Positions 29,891 through 39,470 of a DNA stretch of 64,000 nt are shown here, in pieces; positions within the stretch are counted from its first letter, which is position 1, and each line of letters begins with the position of its first letter. The position numbers were made by a program, and so were the translations under genes. The notes under the pieces are model-generated. The model did not search any database and was not told where the DNA came from. It saw only the letters and a list, made by a program, of their open reading frames with translations. The stretch is taken from NCBI GenBank assembly GCA_014084085.1, contig NPFB01000027.1:98904-162903 (forward strand), given 5' to 3'. The stretch is from Hondaea fermentalgiana. Lineage: Eukaryota; Sar; Bigyra; Thraustochytrida; Thraustochytriidae.

Positions 29891-30709
29891 ATGGACGACG
29901 TCGTGCACCTCGCGGACAAGTACGTCTTCACGCCGTACGTGTACCCCGAAACGCTGCCCGAGGATGACATCTACAGGCAGAGCGTGACGCTCTGGATCCT
30001 TACCACGATCGGCGGCTACCTCTTGTACTTTTCCGTGGCCGGTCTGAGCTATGAGTTCTTGTTCGACAAGCGACTCATGAAACATCCCAAGTTCCTTGAA
30101 AACCAAATCGCCAAGGAAATCTGGGTCACATGCACGGCCATCCCGGTCATGACCCTCATGTACGTGCCCTTCTTTCTCGCCGAAATCAGGGGCCACACTC
30201 TGCTCTTCGATGACATCGATGAGCGCAGCGTCGCCTTCAATGTCTGGAGCGTGATCGCGTACATCATGTGGAACGACATGCTCATCTACTGGATCCACCG
30301 TGGCCTTCACCACCGCTGGGTCTACAAGTACGTGCACAAGACCCACCATAAGTGGCTCATCTCCACCCCGTTTGCCTCGCACGCCTTCACTCCGCTTGAC
30401 GGAGCCCTCCAGGGCTCCCCGTACCACCTTTTCGTCTTTGTACACCCCATCAACAAGTACGTCTTCCTCACGTGCTTCGTGCTCGTCAATGTCTGGACTG
30501 TGTACATTCACGGCTCGGGTATCGAGATGCCTCCCATGCTTCGCGAGATCGTCAACGACGAGGCGCATCACGAGGATCACCATCTCTTCTTCAACTACAA
30601 CCATGGCCAGTACTTTACGCTCTGGGACCGCATTGGTGGCACCTACCGCGAGCCCAGCAGGTACAAGGGCAAGAGCCCGCGCGAGGAGCTCAAGCTCAAG
30701 GGTCTGTAA
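29891..30709 (+). CDS. ERG3: Sterol C5(6)-desaturase (ERG3/SC5D-like)
   Basis: A di-iron membrane oxygenase of 272 residues that would introduce the C5-C6 double bond into a delta-7 sterol, late in sterol synthesis, in the ER. Three histidine boxes are intact: HRGLHH (136-141), HKTHHKW (149-155) and HHEDHHLFF (226-234), with the usual spacing. Three or four hydrophobic helices surround them (about 33-55, 78-97, 115-134, 185-207). The C-terminus ends Lys-Leu-Lys-Gly-Leu, which fits a KxKxx ER-retrieval signal. Electrons normally come from cytochrome b5 and its reductase; a b5-reductase fusion lies 25 kb away, but linkage is not evidence of partnership. Other members of the fatty-acid hydroxylase superfamily are the main alternative. 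Confidence 0.9.
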   Translation: MDDVVHLADKYVFTPYVYPETLPEDDIYRQSVTLWILTTIGGYLLYFSVAGLSYEFLFDKRLMKHPKFLENQIAKEIWVTCTAIPVMTLMYVPFFLAEIRGHTLLFDDIDERSVAFNVWSVIAYIMWNDMLIYWIHRGLHHRWVYKYVHKTHHKWLISTPFASHAFTPLDGALQGSPYHLFVFVHPINKYVFLTCFVLVNVWTVYIHGSGIEMPPMLREIVNDEAHHEDHHLFFNYNHGQYFTLWDRIGGTYREPSRYKGKSPREELKLKGL

Positions 30710-31390
30710 ATGTGCTGTTCACGTTGCCCCTTGTCCTCAATTGCTTGCTGCACAACAACTTGTCCTTTGTGGTATCTACCTACGTGGGGTTCGGCCTGCC
30801 GCGGCAGAGTACTGGATCGCTCCATTCGCGTCAGACTGTCTAGGCATCCGTACCTTTTGTCCTTTTCCATCGCCGGGCTGTTTTTTCCGACGCGCACTTC
30901 ACCGTGATGCTGTGCGCACCAGCCAGCCAGCTAGCCAATCAACCAGCACCTGTACCTCTTGGCGATTGGGCGCTGGGCCGATCATTGCAGTACGAAACCA
31001 CATTGCACCAACCATCATCATTCACAATCATGACCTTTACAAACGTCTGGCGAGCCCTAGAGACAGCTGACTGACATAGCGAACAAGAATAGGGGTACAC
31101 TTTGCCGATGGATCGCACGAGCGAGCCAGGCCAAAGGATGAACTTTCGACTGTCAATAGCCATAATCTGTTACAAGAGCTGCCGCAGGCGTTATTCCGCA
31201 TTTGTTTTCTTCGGGGTCTTTTTGCATCCTCACAGCTTGTCAATTCATCCGAAACCAACAAATTCATTTCCTTCCTTGCTTGCTTCCTCATCGAACCAAA
31301 ATTCTTGTGGTCGTCCCCAGAAAAAACAAAATGAAACCAAAAAACAAAAAGATCATCATTGTCATCTTCATCGTCATTTCTCCCCTCTTT
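30710..31390. other. Convergent 3' spacer
   Basis: Lies between the 3' ends of the desaturase (+) and RAD18 (-). AT-richer toward 31310-31345. Nothing gene-like seen. Confidence 0.5.
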
Positions 31391-32893
31391 CTATCTGCCA
31401 GTGCGCAAGAGACCCTGAGTATTACTACTCTGCGAGCTTTTACGCAAGAGATCAATCGGCAACTTGCTACTGCTTGCGGCCGCAGAAGGTCGGGCATTTC
31501 CACAAATCTCGCACGTTAGTTTCTTTCCATCTGTGTTCATGAACGTGCAAGAGCGACACTCCCAGGTCGCTGGCCGCCGAACCTCTTCAACGACTTCAAC
31601 AAAACTATCCTTTGATCTGTTCGAGTCCAACAAGTCGACCGTCGTCGTCGTTGTCAAGACCTGCGTCGCTCCGGACTCAAGGACATCGCCGACCTGCTGA
31701 CGCTGACCCTCTTGTTTAGTGCTCGCGGCAAGCCGCGGACTTTTGCGAGTTGAGGACAGTGGTTCCAAGTACACCTCGCGCGTCTCGGTATTGTAGTTTA
31801 CCACAAAACCTGGAATCTCCTCCGTTTGGACCCTACGCCATAGCCCTGCTTGCTTGGCGGATACGCGTTTGCTGCTGCTACAAGACACATTTTTGGGCGT
31901 CTGCGCGCTTGCGTTGCTCGTCGAAATGGACGCCATTGGCGAGGCCGTAGGCGCAGGCAAGAGTGCATTTGCTGCCTTCGTTTGGGCGGCTTTCTCGCCT
32001 TCGAGGCCCCGAGACCCCGTATCATCGGTCTTTGCTTCCCGTTTTAGCCTCTTGGCCTTTCGTTTGTTTCCACGCTTGCCGCCTGGCCGCTTGATTCCCT
32101 CGCGCGTAATGACATCTTGACGGAGCCGCGCAAAAAGCTGCATCATGGCATCATTCAGAACAACAGGGGGCAAGCTACCCTTCTTTCCGCTTCCGCCTAA
32201 TAGGCTTGGCCCCGTGTCCCGGTCTAAGAGGGCTTCCTTGGCAATCACATTTTGGCGCACCCGCTCCAAATCTGCCTCCGTCATTGGAGCGTCCCCATCC
32301 ACAAGAGTATTCACGAGGAGAATGTATTCCTTGATGCGGCGCACGACCTTGATGCGAGGTCCAGTACTTGACAGCTTGTACCCGCTCGCCATCTCGCGAA
32401 CGCGCTTATCCTTGAGCAGATGAAAGTTTACATTGGGCAATCGTTTCTTCTCAACCTCCTTGCTGCGTTTCGAGTCCGCGGATTTGCCAGCTCGACCTGT
32501 AGACACTTGACCATGTGCACTCGTGGCCACGGCGTCACTCTCCCCCGAGACGGGAAGGCCTCTTGCCACGGCTGCAAATTCCGGTCGTTCGCGCAAAAAC
32601 GCGCGCACCATGGCATCCGCGGCCTTGTTTGGGATCAGGTCCACGGCCGAGCTCTTCTTCCGGCACGTCGGGCATTCGCTCTTGACCTGAACAGCCCGGC
32701 GAATGCATTCGGAGCAGAATGCGTGTCCACATCCTTTGAGACTACATGGAGACCGAAAGAATCCCTGGCAGATTGGGCATCGCATCGTGACCTCCACGCT
32801 GCCGAGACCTTTGAGGGCCGTGCGGGCCCAAGCGACCTCGTCTTCCGCGTCAACGCGTTCCGCGCCTTCGACGTCCATCCCGGACTGCGCCAT
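31391..32893 (-). CDS. RAD18: RAD18-like E3 ubiquitin ligase with C-terminal NZF finger
   Basis: A 500-residue nuclear ubiquitin ligase; RAD18 with RAD6 mono-ubiquitinates PCNA at stalled forks. The ATG at 32893 is chosen because the longer frame opens with GTG. It has a RING C3HC4 (about 39-77: CPIC...CGHAFC...CPTC) and a SAP domain (about 156-200: NFHLLKDKRVREMASGYKLSSTGPRIKVVRRIKEY split over 35 residues), whose start resembles the RAD18 YNLLSDRDLKKKL pattern. A RAD6-binding-like helix with LNDAMMQLFARLRQDV follows. The UBZ4 finger usual between RING and SAP in animals is not visible. Instead a RanBP2/NZF finger WECRSCTFMN...CEICG sits near 444-470 with the Thr-Phe dipeptide that contacts ubiquitin. 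The RING-SAP order supports RAD18; a generic RING-NZF ligase is the alternative. Confidence 0.8.
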   Translation of the reverse strand: MAQSGMDVEGAERVDAEDEVAWARTALKGLGSVEVTMRCPICQGFFRSPCSLKGCGHAFCSECIRRAVQVKSECPTCRKKSSAVDLIPNKAADAMVRAFLRERPEFAAVARGLPVSGESDAVATSAHGQVSTGRAGKSADSKRSKEVEKKRLPNVNFHLLKDKRVREMASGYKLSSTGPRIKVVRRIKEYILLVNTLVDGDAPMTEADLERVRQNVIAKEALLDRDTGPSLLGGSGKKGSLPPVVLNDAMMQLFARLRQDVITREGIKRPGGKRGNKRKAKRLKREAKTDDTGSRGLEGEKAAQTKAANALLPAPTASPMASISTSNASAQTPKNVSCSSSKRVSAKQAGLWRRVQTEEIPGFVVNYNTETREVYLEPLSSTRKSPRLAASTKQEGQRQQVGDVLESGATQVLTTTTTVDLLDSNRSKDSFVEVVEEVRRPATWECRSCTFMNTDGKKLTCEICGNARPSAAASSSKLPIDLLRKSSQSSNTQGLLRTGR

Positions 32894-33213
32894 CGGTTTG
32901 TTCGTTTGTTCGTCTGCTTGCCACCTCTGTTTGTCCAATCGCGCCGCTCGAGTGAGACTTTCCCACTCGTACGGCACTTTGCAAACCCAGTTGCCTTGCC
33001 TTGCCTTCCCTCCGCCCCAGCCTGGGCCCCCGCCTGCTGCCCCGGCGCGCGTCGCGACGCTGCCGCCGTCGCCGCCGCCGTTCGGGGTTTGCGCTCCGAC
33101 ACTCAGCTCATTCGTGGTGGTTAGGTCCGAATTTGCCCATGATGGTGTTATAGGCCTAGCAGCAAGTTTACTTCAAGCTTGACCCGGTCCATCGCGATTC
33201 TTTCTAGCTGAGC
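32894..33213. other. Promoter-side spacer of the RAD18-like gene
   Basis: 320 bp between the 3' end of the hypothetical gene and the RAD18 start, both on the minus strand. GC-rich with GCC triplets (33060-33085). No gene seen. Confidence 0.5.
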
Positions 33214-34077
33214 TCACGTGTCGTGGCTCGCGAGCAAATGCTGCCAGCACGCGGCAAAGAGCGAGTCACCGGCCGAAGAGGAGGCCACCCAGGCCCATGA
33301 AGAACCCGAGAACGGGTCTGCGCCGTAGACGAGATCTCGTCCCTCGAGAAGAAATTGCTGCGTCGCGCGTGCTTGGGCCACGTCCGCGGGCAAACAAATC
33401 GACTGCGCCGGGACCAGCGTGCTTCCAGACGAGAGTCCGCACACAAGACGTGCAGTATACTTTGCAACTCGCTGTGACCAACCTGCGACGTGAGGCTTGC
33501 GACATCCTATGACAAAAGCAAGCCAATCGAGTCCTGCAGCTTTGAGAAAAGCGTCATAAGCAAGCGTCTTGAGCGCAGGGAGCTGGCCCCTTTCGGCCCA
33601 TGACCTTGCGCATAGTCCTACTGCCGTCTCCCCAAGTCGTTCGTCGACGTAGCGCGGGAATATGATGGTGGTCAGACATTGATTTTCTTCGTGGCCTTCG
33701 AAGAAGACGGCCCAGTTACCAACGCGCAAGACGCGCAAGCCTCGACGGAGACCCTCCTGCGACGACGCATACAGCGCGAAGAGCATACTTGCAGTCTCGA
33801 GCGGGTCAGCAGCATGGTCAAATGGGCTCTCTGACTTGCGCGTAGCGGGGCCCTTTTCTGAGTGATTTGTCGTGGACGCGTGCGCCTCGAGTCGTCCGTC
33901 CCTGAGACCAACGATGAGGACACGCGTCATCATTTCGATGCCCGCACCGCAAGAGCTCTTCTCGATTGGAAAAGGCGCAGCAATTCCTCTCGCAAGAACG
34001 CGCACGCCTTGCGCTTGCGCGCATATGCGCTCTCTGACTTGCCCGAACACCGCTTTGCTGGGCCAGGCAAGGCGCAT
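33214..34077 (-). CDS. Hypothetical protein, possibly longin/roadblock-like
   Basis: Unrecognised; about 287 residues from the ATG at 34077, or 239 from the ATG at 33933. The stretch starting MMTRVLIVGLRDGRLEAHAS and continuing through ...LFALYASSQEGLRRGLRVL...NWAVFFEGHEENQCLTTIIFP has the alternating strand-helix-strand pattern of longin-type folds (Fuzzy, CCZ1 or AP-5 sigma style). This is only a pattern impression. The C-terminal half has no visible motif. The upstream open frame begins with TTG and is probably leader. Confidence 0.55.
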   Translation of the reverse strand: MRLAWPSKAVFGQVRERICAQAQGVRVLARGIAAPFPIEKSSCGAGIEMMTRVLIVGLRDGRLEAHASTTNHSEKGPATRKSESPFDHAADPLETASMLFALYASSQEGLRRGLRVLRVGNWAVFFEGHEENQCLTTIIFPRYVDERLGETAVGLCARSWAERGQLPALKTLAYDAFLKAAGLDWLAFVIGCRKPHVAGWSQRVAKYTARLVCGLSSGSTLVPAQSICLPADVAQARATQQFLLEGRDLVYGADPFSGSSWAWVASSSAGDSLFAACWQHLLASHDT

Positions 34078-34502
34078 AGCCGTTGATGCTTGCCATATCA
34101 AGTTTTCTCTTTTTTCCCAAGTTGACACTGCGGCTTTGGTAGCATAGGACCTTCCTAGGATAAATTTTAGTAATGAATGGCTCGCTTTCTCTCCATTCTG
34201 TACAAGTAAAGCGAATGAGGGGCGAGCACGTGCAGCGCGCGGAGCCGCGCCCAAAGCTAGCTAGTGATAGTAAGAAAGTCAGTTTGGCTAGACTGACTCG
34301 ATAGACCAAGCAAGCAAGGTCCTCCCTCTGCAGAGTAATGATCAGAGCTCAATCATAGACCTAGCCTTGGCGAGCCGCCTGCGGAGGGTGGCAGAACCCC
34401 ACCCGAGGCCGGTCGACGCGAGGCGAGGCGCGGCAAGGCGTGGCGCGTCACGTCGCGTCGCGCTGCGTCGCGTCGATTGGAGTCGCGTCGAGTCAAAGGA
34501 CG
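34078..34502. other. Divergent promoter spacer
   Basis: 425 bp between the divergent hypothetical (-) and RCC1 (+) genes. The plus-side end is a GGCGAGGCG/GCGTCGCGTC-rich leader (about 34412-34500). No gene seen. Confidence 0.5.
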
Positions 34503-36443
34503 ATGGCCGACCAACGCCTGAAGCCAGGAACCCTGGCCGATAAGCGCTCGGAGCTGACCGCCGGCCTGACCTCAATTCGTGGCAGCGAAAAGGTCTACAA
34601 TGAAGAAGATGAAGGAGAAGACTACTGGGCGGATATTGATGTCAAGCGACTGCGCATTCGCGAGCTACGCGCTGCGCTTCAGGCACGAGGTCTCAGCACC
34701 AAAGGTAACAAACGAGCTCTCCAGGTTCGTCTGCAACAATCGGTCCATGAAGAAAAAGAAGAAGAGCTCGAGTACTTGGCCATGGTTGAAGCCGCTCGCC
34801 GTGCAGAAGCCGCACTTGAAGAGTCTGGAAGCGTCTACACAAGCGGGCTCAATCGCAAAGGCCAACTTGGCGTTGGTGATCGTGAAAGCCGAGATACCTT
34901 TACCGTGGTGAAGCGGCTGCGCGGAAAAGGCATTGTCAAGGTCTCTGCCGGCGGAGATGTAGCGCTCGCGCTCGCTGAAAACGGCAATGTATTCACCTGG
35001 GGCGGCGTAGGCACCGGCGGTAACATGGCCAAGGTTAAGGCTGCCGCAGAGGATGGAAAGCTCGATGCACGCGCACGACGACGCAAAAAGCAAATGGAGG
35101 AATCCGGCGAGCTCGAAGCCGTGGTTGGCGAAATTGGCGACGTTGGAGAGGACGGTCTTCCCGAGCCCAGACTTATTGAACCCCTGCAGGGAGAAGGAAT
35201 CGTGACGGTCTCCGCGGGCCCAAATCACTGCGGCGCCGTTTCCGATGGTGGCGACCTTTACATGTGGGGCGACGGAACGCGCGGTCAGTGCGGCACCGGG
35301 CGTTTGGCAATTGAAAACAGTCCAGTCCTGGTCGAAGCTCTTCAGACCGGTGTGGTGGTTACCGAGGTTTCCGTCGGCCAGACGCACTCGATGATTCTTC
35401 TCGAGGATGATTCCGAGGTAATGAGTTTTGGGTTTTCTAACTCGGGCAAACTGGGCCTCACCACGCTCGAGCGCAAGGGTGTCAAGCCTCCTGCAAACAA
35501 GTATTTTCCGACTCCGACTCCATTGCCAGGATTTCGAGCTGTCAAGGTGCTTCGCGTCGCCTGCTCTGCGAACCATTCCGCCGCTATCACAGACCATGGC
35601 TTGTACACCTGGGGCTCTGGTGACGGCGGCAGACTGGGTCACGGCGATCATCGCGACAGGTTTGAGCCATGTCGCGTCGACTCGCTGGCAAATGAAATTG
35701 TGATTGATCTTTCGCTCGGTTTCTGGCACACCGCTGCTGTCGTGCAAGTGCCACCTTGCTACAATGGTGGGTGGCTCTTCACGTGGGGATCTGGCTACCA
35801 TGGCCAGCTTGCTCAGGGCGACACCACCTGCTGCGTGACGCCAACCGCCTCGCGCGTCTGCATGGACATGCGCCTGCTCTTCGTCCGCGTTGAATGCGGG
35901 CCGACGCACTGCATGGCGCTTACGATTGACAATGACCTCTATTCCTGGGGAAGCAATCCTCACGGCGAGCTCGCGCGAGAGCTCCAGTACGAAGAGGACG
36001 AGGAACGCGAGTATTCTCCGATTCCTGGCTTTGTCCCAGGCTTCAATACCATCGTCGATCGAGTTGGTCGCGGCAGCGTCATCAGTTTCGCTTGCGGGCG
36101 CAATTTCAGCGTTGTCGCCACAGCAAAGTACGTCGGCGAGACCGAGGAAGAAGTTATGCTCCGCGAGGACGACGAGGCGGCCAAGATGGAGCGCGAGGAG
36201 CGTAGGATTGAGCGTCTTCGCCAAAAGGCAGCCGAGGAGGAGCGACGCGCCGCCAAGACTGCACAAGAGACGATCAAGACCACCGATGATGGTCTCGTCG
36301 ACCTCAAGCAGTTCGAGGGCATGGCCTGCGTCTCCTGCGAAGCTTGCCCGGGCTTTGAAGCCAATCTATTCCATCCCAACCAGTGCAAGGAGTGCAAACA
36401 TCCCCGAAAGTATCATATCAAGCCCAAAAAGCACGCGCTGTGA
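34503..36443 (+). CDS. SAP-domain RCC1 beta-propeller protein with C-terminal Cys/His cluster
   Basis: A 646-residue product; the ATG at 34503 follows a GC-rich leader. A SAP motif (about 42-80: VKRLRIRELRAALQARGLSTKG) suggests nucleic-acid or chromatin binding. Seven RCC1-type blades follow, marked by VYTSG, VFTWG, LYMWGDG, VMSFGFS, LYTWGSG, LFTWGSG and LYSWGSN, with basic-acidic inserts after blade 2 and in blade 7. A charged coiled coil (about 550-600) leads to a C-terminal cluster C-x2-C-x2-C...C-x2-C-x-H...H (final 42 residues), probably zinc-binding. It may act as a nuclear scaffold or GTPase regulator; RCC1 itself lacks the SAP and Cys cluster, so Ran-GEF activity should not be assumed. 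Confidence 0.85.
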   Translation: MADQRLKPGTLADKRSELTAGLTSIRGSEKVYNEEDEGEDYWADIDVKRLRIRELRAALQARGLSTKGNKRALQVRLQQSVHEEKEEELEYLAMVEAARRAEAALEESGSVYTSGLNRKGQLGVGDRESRDTFTVVKRLRGKGIVKVSAGGDVALALAENGNVFTWGGVGTGGNMAKVKAAAEDGKLDARARRRKKQMEESGELEAVVGEIGDVGEDGLPEPRLIEPLQGEGIVTVSAGPNHCGAVSDGGDLYMWGDGTRGQCGTGRLAIENSPVLVEALQTGVVVTEVSVGQTHSMILLEDDSEVMSFGFSNSGKLGLTTLERKGVKPPANKYFPTPTPLPGFRAVKVLRVACSANHSAAITDHGLYTWGSGDGGRLGHGDHRDRFEPCRVDSLANEIVIDLSLGFWHTAAVVQVPPCYNGGWLFTWGSGYHGQLAQGDTTCCVTPTASRVCMDMRLLFVRVECGPTHCMALTIDNDLYSWGSNPHGELARELQYEEDEEREYSPIPGFVPGFNTIVDRVGRGSVISFACGRNFSVVATAKYVGETEEEVMLREDDEAAKMEREERRIERLRQKAAEEERRAAKTAQETIKTTDDGLVDLKQFEGMACVSCEACPGFEANLFHPNQCKECKHPRKYHIKPKKHAL

Positions 36444-36876
36444 GGTATCCATCCACACATGTCCATGTCGAGATCCGTTGGAGAGAAAGTAAAAAAAAAT
36501 TGAAAAAATTGAAATTCTCAATTTGTACTGTGACTGCCCGACAATGAGTAAGTCTTTTTTGCCTCCTCCCCCGAATTCGCTCTTCCGCAGCCGAGCAAAG
36601 TAGATGACCCGAGAGTGCGTAAGTAAGACGAGCAACTTGAACCAAGCAAAGAGTGTGCGCCTGCCTAATAACGAATGACGAGCTTTTTTGATGTCGCAGT
36701 ACGAATCGCCTCGTTGTCATGATTCTTGGATCGACGCTGGGCGCCGACAAACTCCAATAGAGCAACAGCACGCAAGCGTGCTCGCGTGCTTGTGTGCGCG
36801 CGCGTCGAACTGTGAGCAAACAAATTAATAAGGCTAAAGCGCGAGGACATTCATTGCGGCGCAGAGATATTGCAAC
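36444..36876. other. Spacer, no gene seen
   Basis: 3' region of the RCC1 gene (A-rich near 36488-36515) and promoter side of the tail-anchored protein gene. Confidence 0.5.
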
Positions 36877-37239
36877 ATGGCGGCCTCTGCTAGTGCGGGC
36901 GACGCCAATAAACTCAATGAGATGAACACGTTTACCAAACTGGAGGAGCTTGACATGGAGGACGTGCACTCCTCTGTTTCGAGCCACATGGTCGAGGGTA
37001 TGTCGGCGCCAAACACGCCCATGGCGGGCGCTCAGACGCCCTCGACCCCGAAGCGTGCCCCTGCCGTCAGCCCAATCATGCCCTCAAGAGTGAGAATGAG
37101 CAAGCAGGACACAACCAAGTCTAAAGTCGGTGTTATTGATCCGGAAATCACGCCATGTATTCTTTTTTGGGTCGTATGGATCTCCATTGCGAGCGTGCTC
37201 TTGTATCTTAAGCTCACAACGTCAGAGTCGGAAACCTAA
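36877..37239 (+). CDS. Hypothetical tail-anchored membrane protein
   Basis: A 120-residue product with ATG in GCAACATGGC context. The first 90 residues are hydrophilic, Ser/Thr/Pro-rich with APNTP, AQTPST and PKRAP segments that look like proline-directed phosphorylation sites. One hydrophobic helix (about 93-113, ILFWVVWISIASVLLYL) ends seven residues from the C-terminus, as expected for a tail-anchored protein inserted post-translationally into ER, Golgi or mitochondrial outer membrane. No SNARE coiled coil is evident. Function unknown. Confidence 0.7.
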   Translation: MAASASAGDANKLNEMNTFTKLEELDMEDVHSSVSSHMVEGMSAPNTPMAGAQTPSTPKRAPAVSPIMPSRVRMSKQDTTKSKVGVIDPEITPCILFWVVWISIASVLLYLKLTTSESET

Positions 37240-37478
37240 AATTTGCATCTCTATGTTAGATTCGCCTTTACCATTTCGCGCTTGTTCCGAAGCAGAAAGA
37301 ATTCTCTTGCATTTGATGGTAGACCCATCAAATGCGTCCGCTGTTTCCGTATGTAACCCTCGCAAACATAACTCGTGACACTTTATGGAATTGCATACAT
37401 GAAAGAAAGAAAAAGGAAAGGAAACATCATTCTCAAGAGCCTTCTCGCTCGCACTTGTTTTGGAGTTTGCAAAGATGA

Positions 37479-37983
37479 TCACCGACGCTTGCGCTTCTTG
37501 TTTGGACGTAAGGAAGGGTCAATCTCCTCAGGAGCAAGACCCTTGACAGAAAATAGACGGCGCGCACGCTCCTCGAGGGTTCCTCCGCACTTGAGATTGC
37601 GTGTCTCGAGCTCCTTCTTCAAGACTACCAGACCGAACCTCTCCAGCGAGGCTGCACTTTCTGCAGCATCGAGATCGACAGGGCCAAGCTCCTCCTCAAT
37701 GGATGTCTGCTGCGATGATGAGCTGGTGGTCTCTGCTGAATCGTTCTCCACAGCTTCTGCGTTGTTCGTGCATGGGGTTGCCGATCCGACGACCTCTGCT
37801 TCTTGCTCAGAGTAAAAGCTTGAGCCTGCGCACAGAAGGCGCAGATTCGAATCGCCACACAAACCGTGCACGCGGCGGTCCAAAGGCTCGCAACGAAAGG
37901 TTTGCTCGCCCAAGTTGATGCGTACAAAGGTTCCGGCATCCATTGAAAGAGCGGGGTAAAAGAAATGCGACTCTGGAACGGTA

Positions 37984-38020
<37 letters not shown>

Positions 38021-39470
38021 CTGCGCCTGCTGATGTCAAGAGGTGCAGTGGTTCGCCAGCGGGCTTGTTTGCGATGGAGACGCGTCGGCCGTCGATTGCA
38101 AAGTAGAGTTGCCGTTTGCTGACGTCGAGGTGACAGCCAATCGTGCAGCCCTCCCGGACGACAGCAGCGTCTCGAAGCGGGATGCCGTCGATCGTTGCTT
38201 CGAGCTCGCAGCCCTGATCGAAAAATTTGCCCCGTACGGGATCGAGCGCCCAGGAAAGTGGGAGATCACCCACACCGTCTTCAGATGACTCGGTGGCTTC
38301 AAAGAGTTCCGTGGCGCAGCCAATCTGAAGCGAACCCGCGGGCTCGGCGACCAAGGTCACTTCAAAATACCAGGAATCGGCCGTGACCGCAACAGAAGGG
38401 ACCACTGCAGTGCTGAAGTCTGCACGGCCTTGGACCTCACCAAAGTCGCCGACGCCCAGATCCCCGCAGAGGCACTGTATACGATCGCCATTGATATTTT
38501 CTGCAGTGTCGAGGTCCTGATTGACGTCGTCTTCGAGCGCCTGCGCGTCCGCCTTGGCACTTGCTCTCGCTTGCACGGAGGCTTGTTTGGAGCGCCGCAT
38601 ACCCTCCATAATGGATGAGCTCATTGACGCCTCGGACTGCTGAATCTGCGCTGTGTAGGTCCGCATCTTTTCGTCGATTGCCGCGCGGGCTTGGGCGCGC
38701 TTTTCTGCTACAAACTCGGCATATCGTGCGGGTGTAAGGTCCTCGCTCCGGTGCGAGAATGGGCATGCACGCCCGCGAGGGCAGCCGTACCATGGCGGAG
38801 CATTGTCCGGTTTCTTGGCCTTACTGACTTGGGCACGCGCCCAGTCTGTGCAAAGCCGACGCTCGCGACCACCGCCGTTCTTGCGCTCCTTTGGCACGTG
38901 GTCCGCCCAGGATGGGACACTGAGAAACCAGTTTTTGATCCCCGACGGTGTGTTCAGTAGTTTCGAGTCTCCGGGGGCAAGTTCTTTGCCTTCTCTTCGC
39001 AGTTGCTCGCGCTGAGCTTGCTCCTCGCGCCAAAGTCGCAGACGCACCTCATTATTAACATGACGCAGCCGTCGCCCATTCAGATCGCGACAAGCGCTAA
39101 AGTCCGTGGTTCCAGACCCGCCTCTACGGGCGGAAGCTCGCAGAGTATTGCCAAAGCCTCCTTTGCCGCCACGAAGACCACCTCTCAATCGCGCCTCGAT
39201 CCACGCTCCATTACGGATGCTTTCATCGGGGTCGAGCCACCTCGACCCGCTGGAGCTCCAGAGCTGCCATTGCGCGGCACCTGATCGCGGTATCTTGGCA
39301 CGATGTAGAACTTCGTCGAGCACTTGCGCTGCAGAGCGAGATCCGCGTCTTGCAGGGTCGAGACAAACCGTGCGCACGCCGTTAACTTTGACAATCACCT
39401 GCTCCTGAACGAGTCCACCTTGCGTGTTTTCTTGACGCAGAGAAGACAGTCGAAGATTACGGAGATGCAT
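37479..39470 (-). CDS. SDE2: SDE2-like protein with CCCH finger, SPRY and SAP domains
   Basis: About 663 residues. An N-terminal ubiquitin-like fold (residues 24-102) ends LRGG-LRGG then KGGFG; in SDE2 proteins the GG/KGG junction is cleaved and the Lys-starting remainder acts in splicing and genome stability. The signature CRDLNGRRLRHVNNE follows, then a CCCH-type cluster (about 210-250, ending CPRGRACPFSH). A coiled-coil region is followed by a SPRY domain (about 340-545; WYFEVTL, LQIGCA, FAIDG, FYPALS). The C-terminal SAP-like module LKCGGTLEERARRLFSVKGL is typical of SDE2 and SF3A3. A GAG/GAC-type repeat at 37984-38022 encodes a Ser run. The start is uncertain: ATG 39470 is closest to the fold, ATG 39572 is also possible. 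Confidence 0.85.

Noticed and set aside
34665..36266. 533-codon open frame antisense to the RCC1 gene
   Set aside because: Complement of a conserved seven-bladed propeller; open only because of codon composition.
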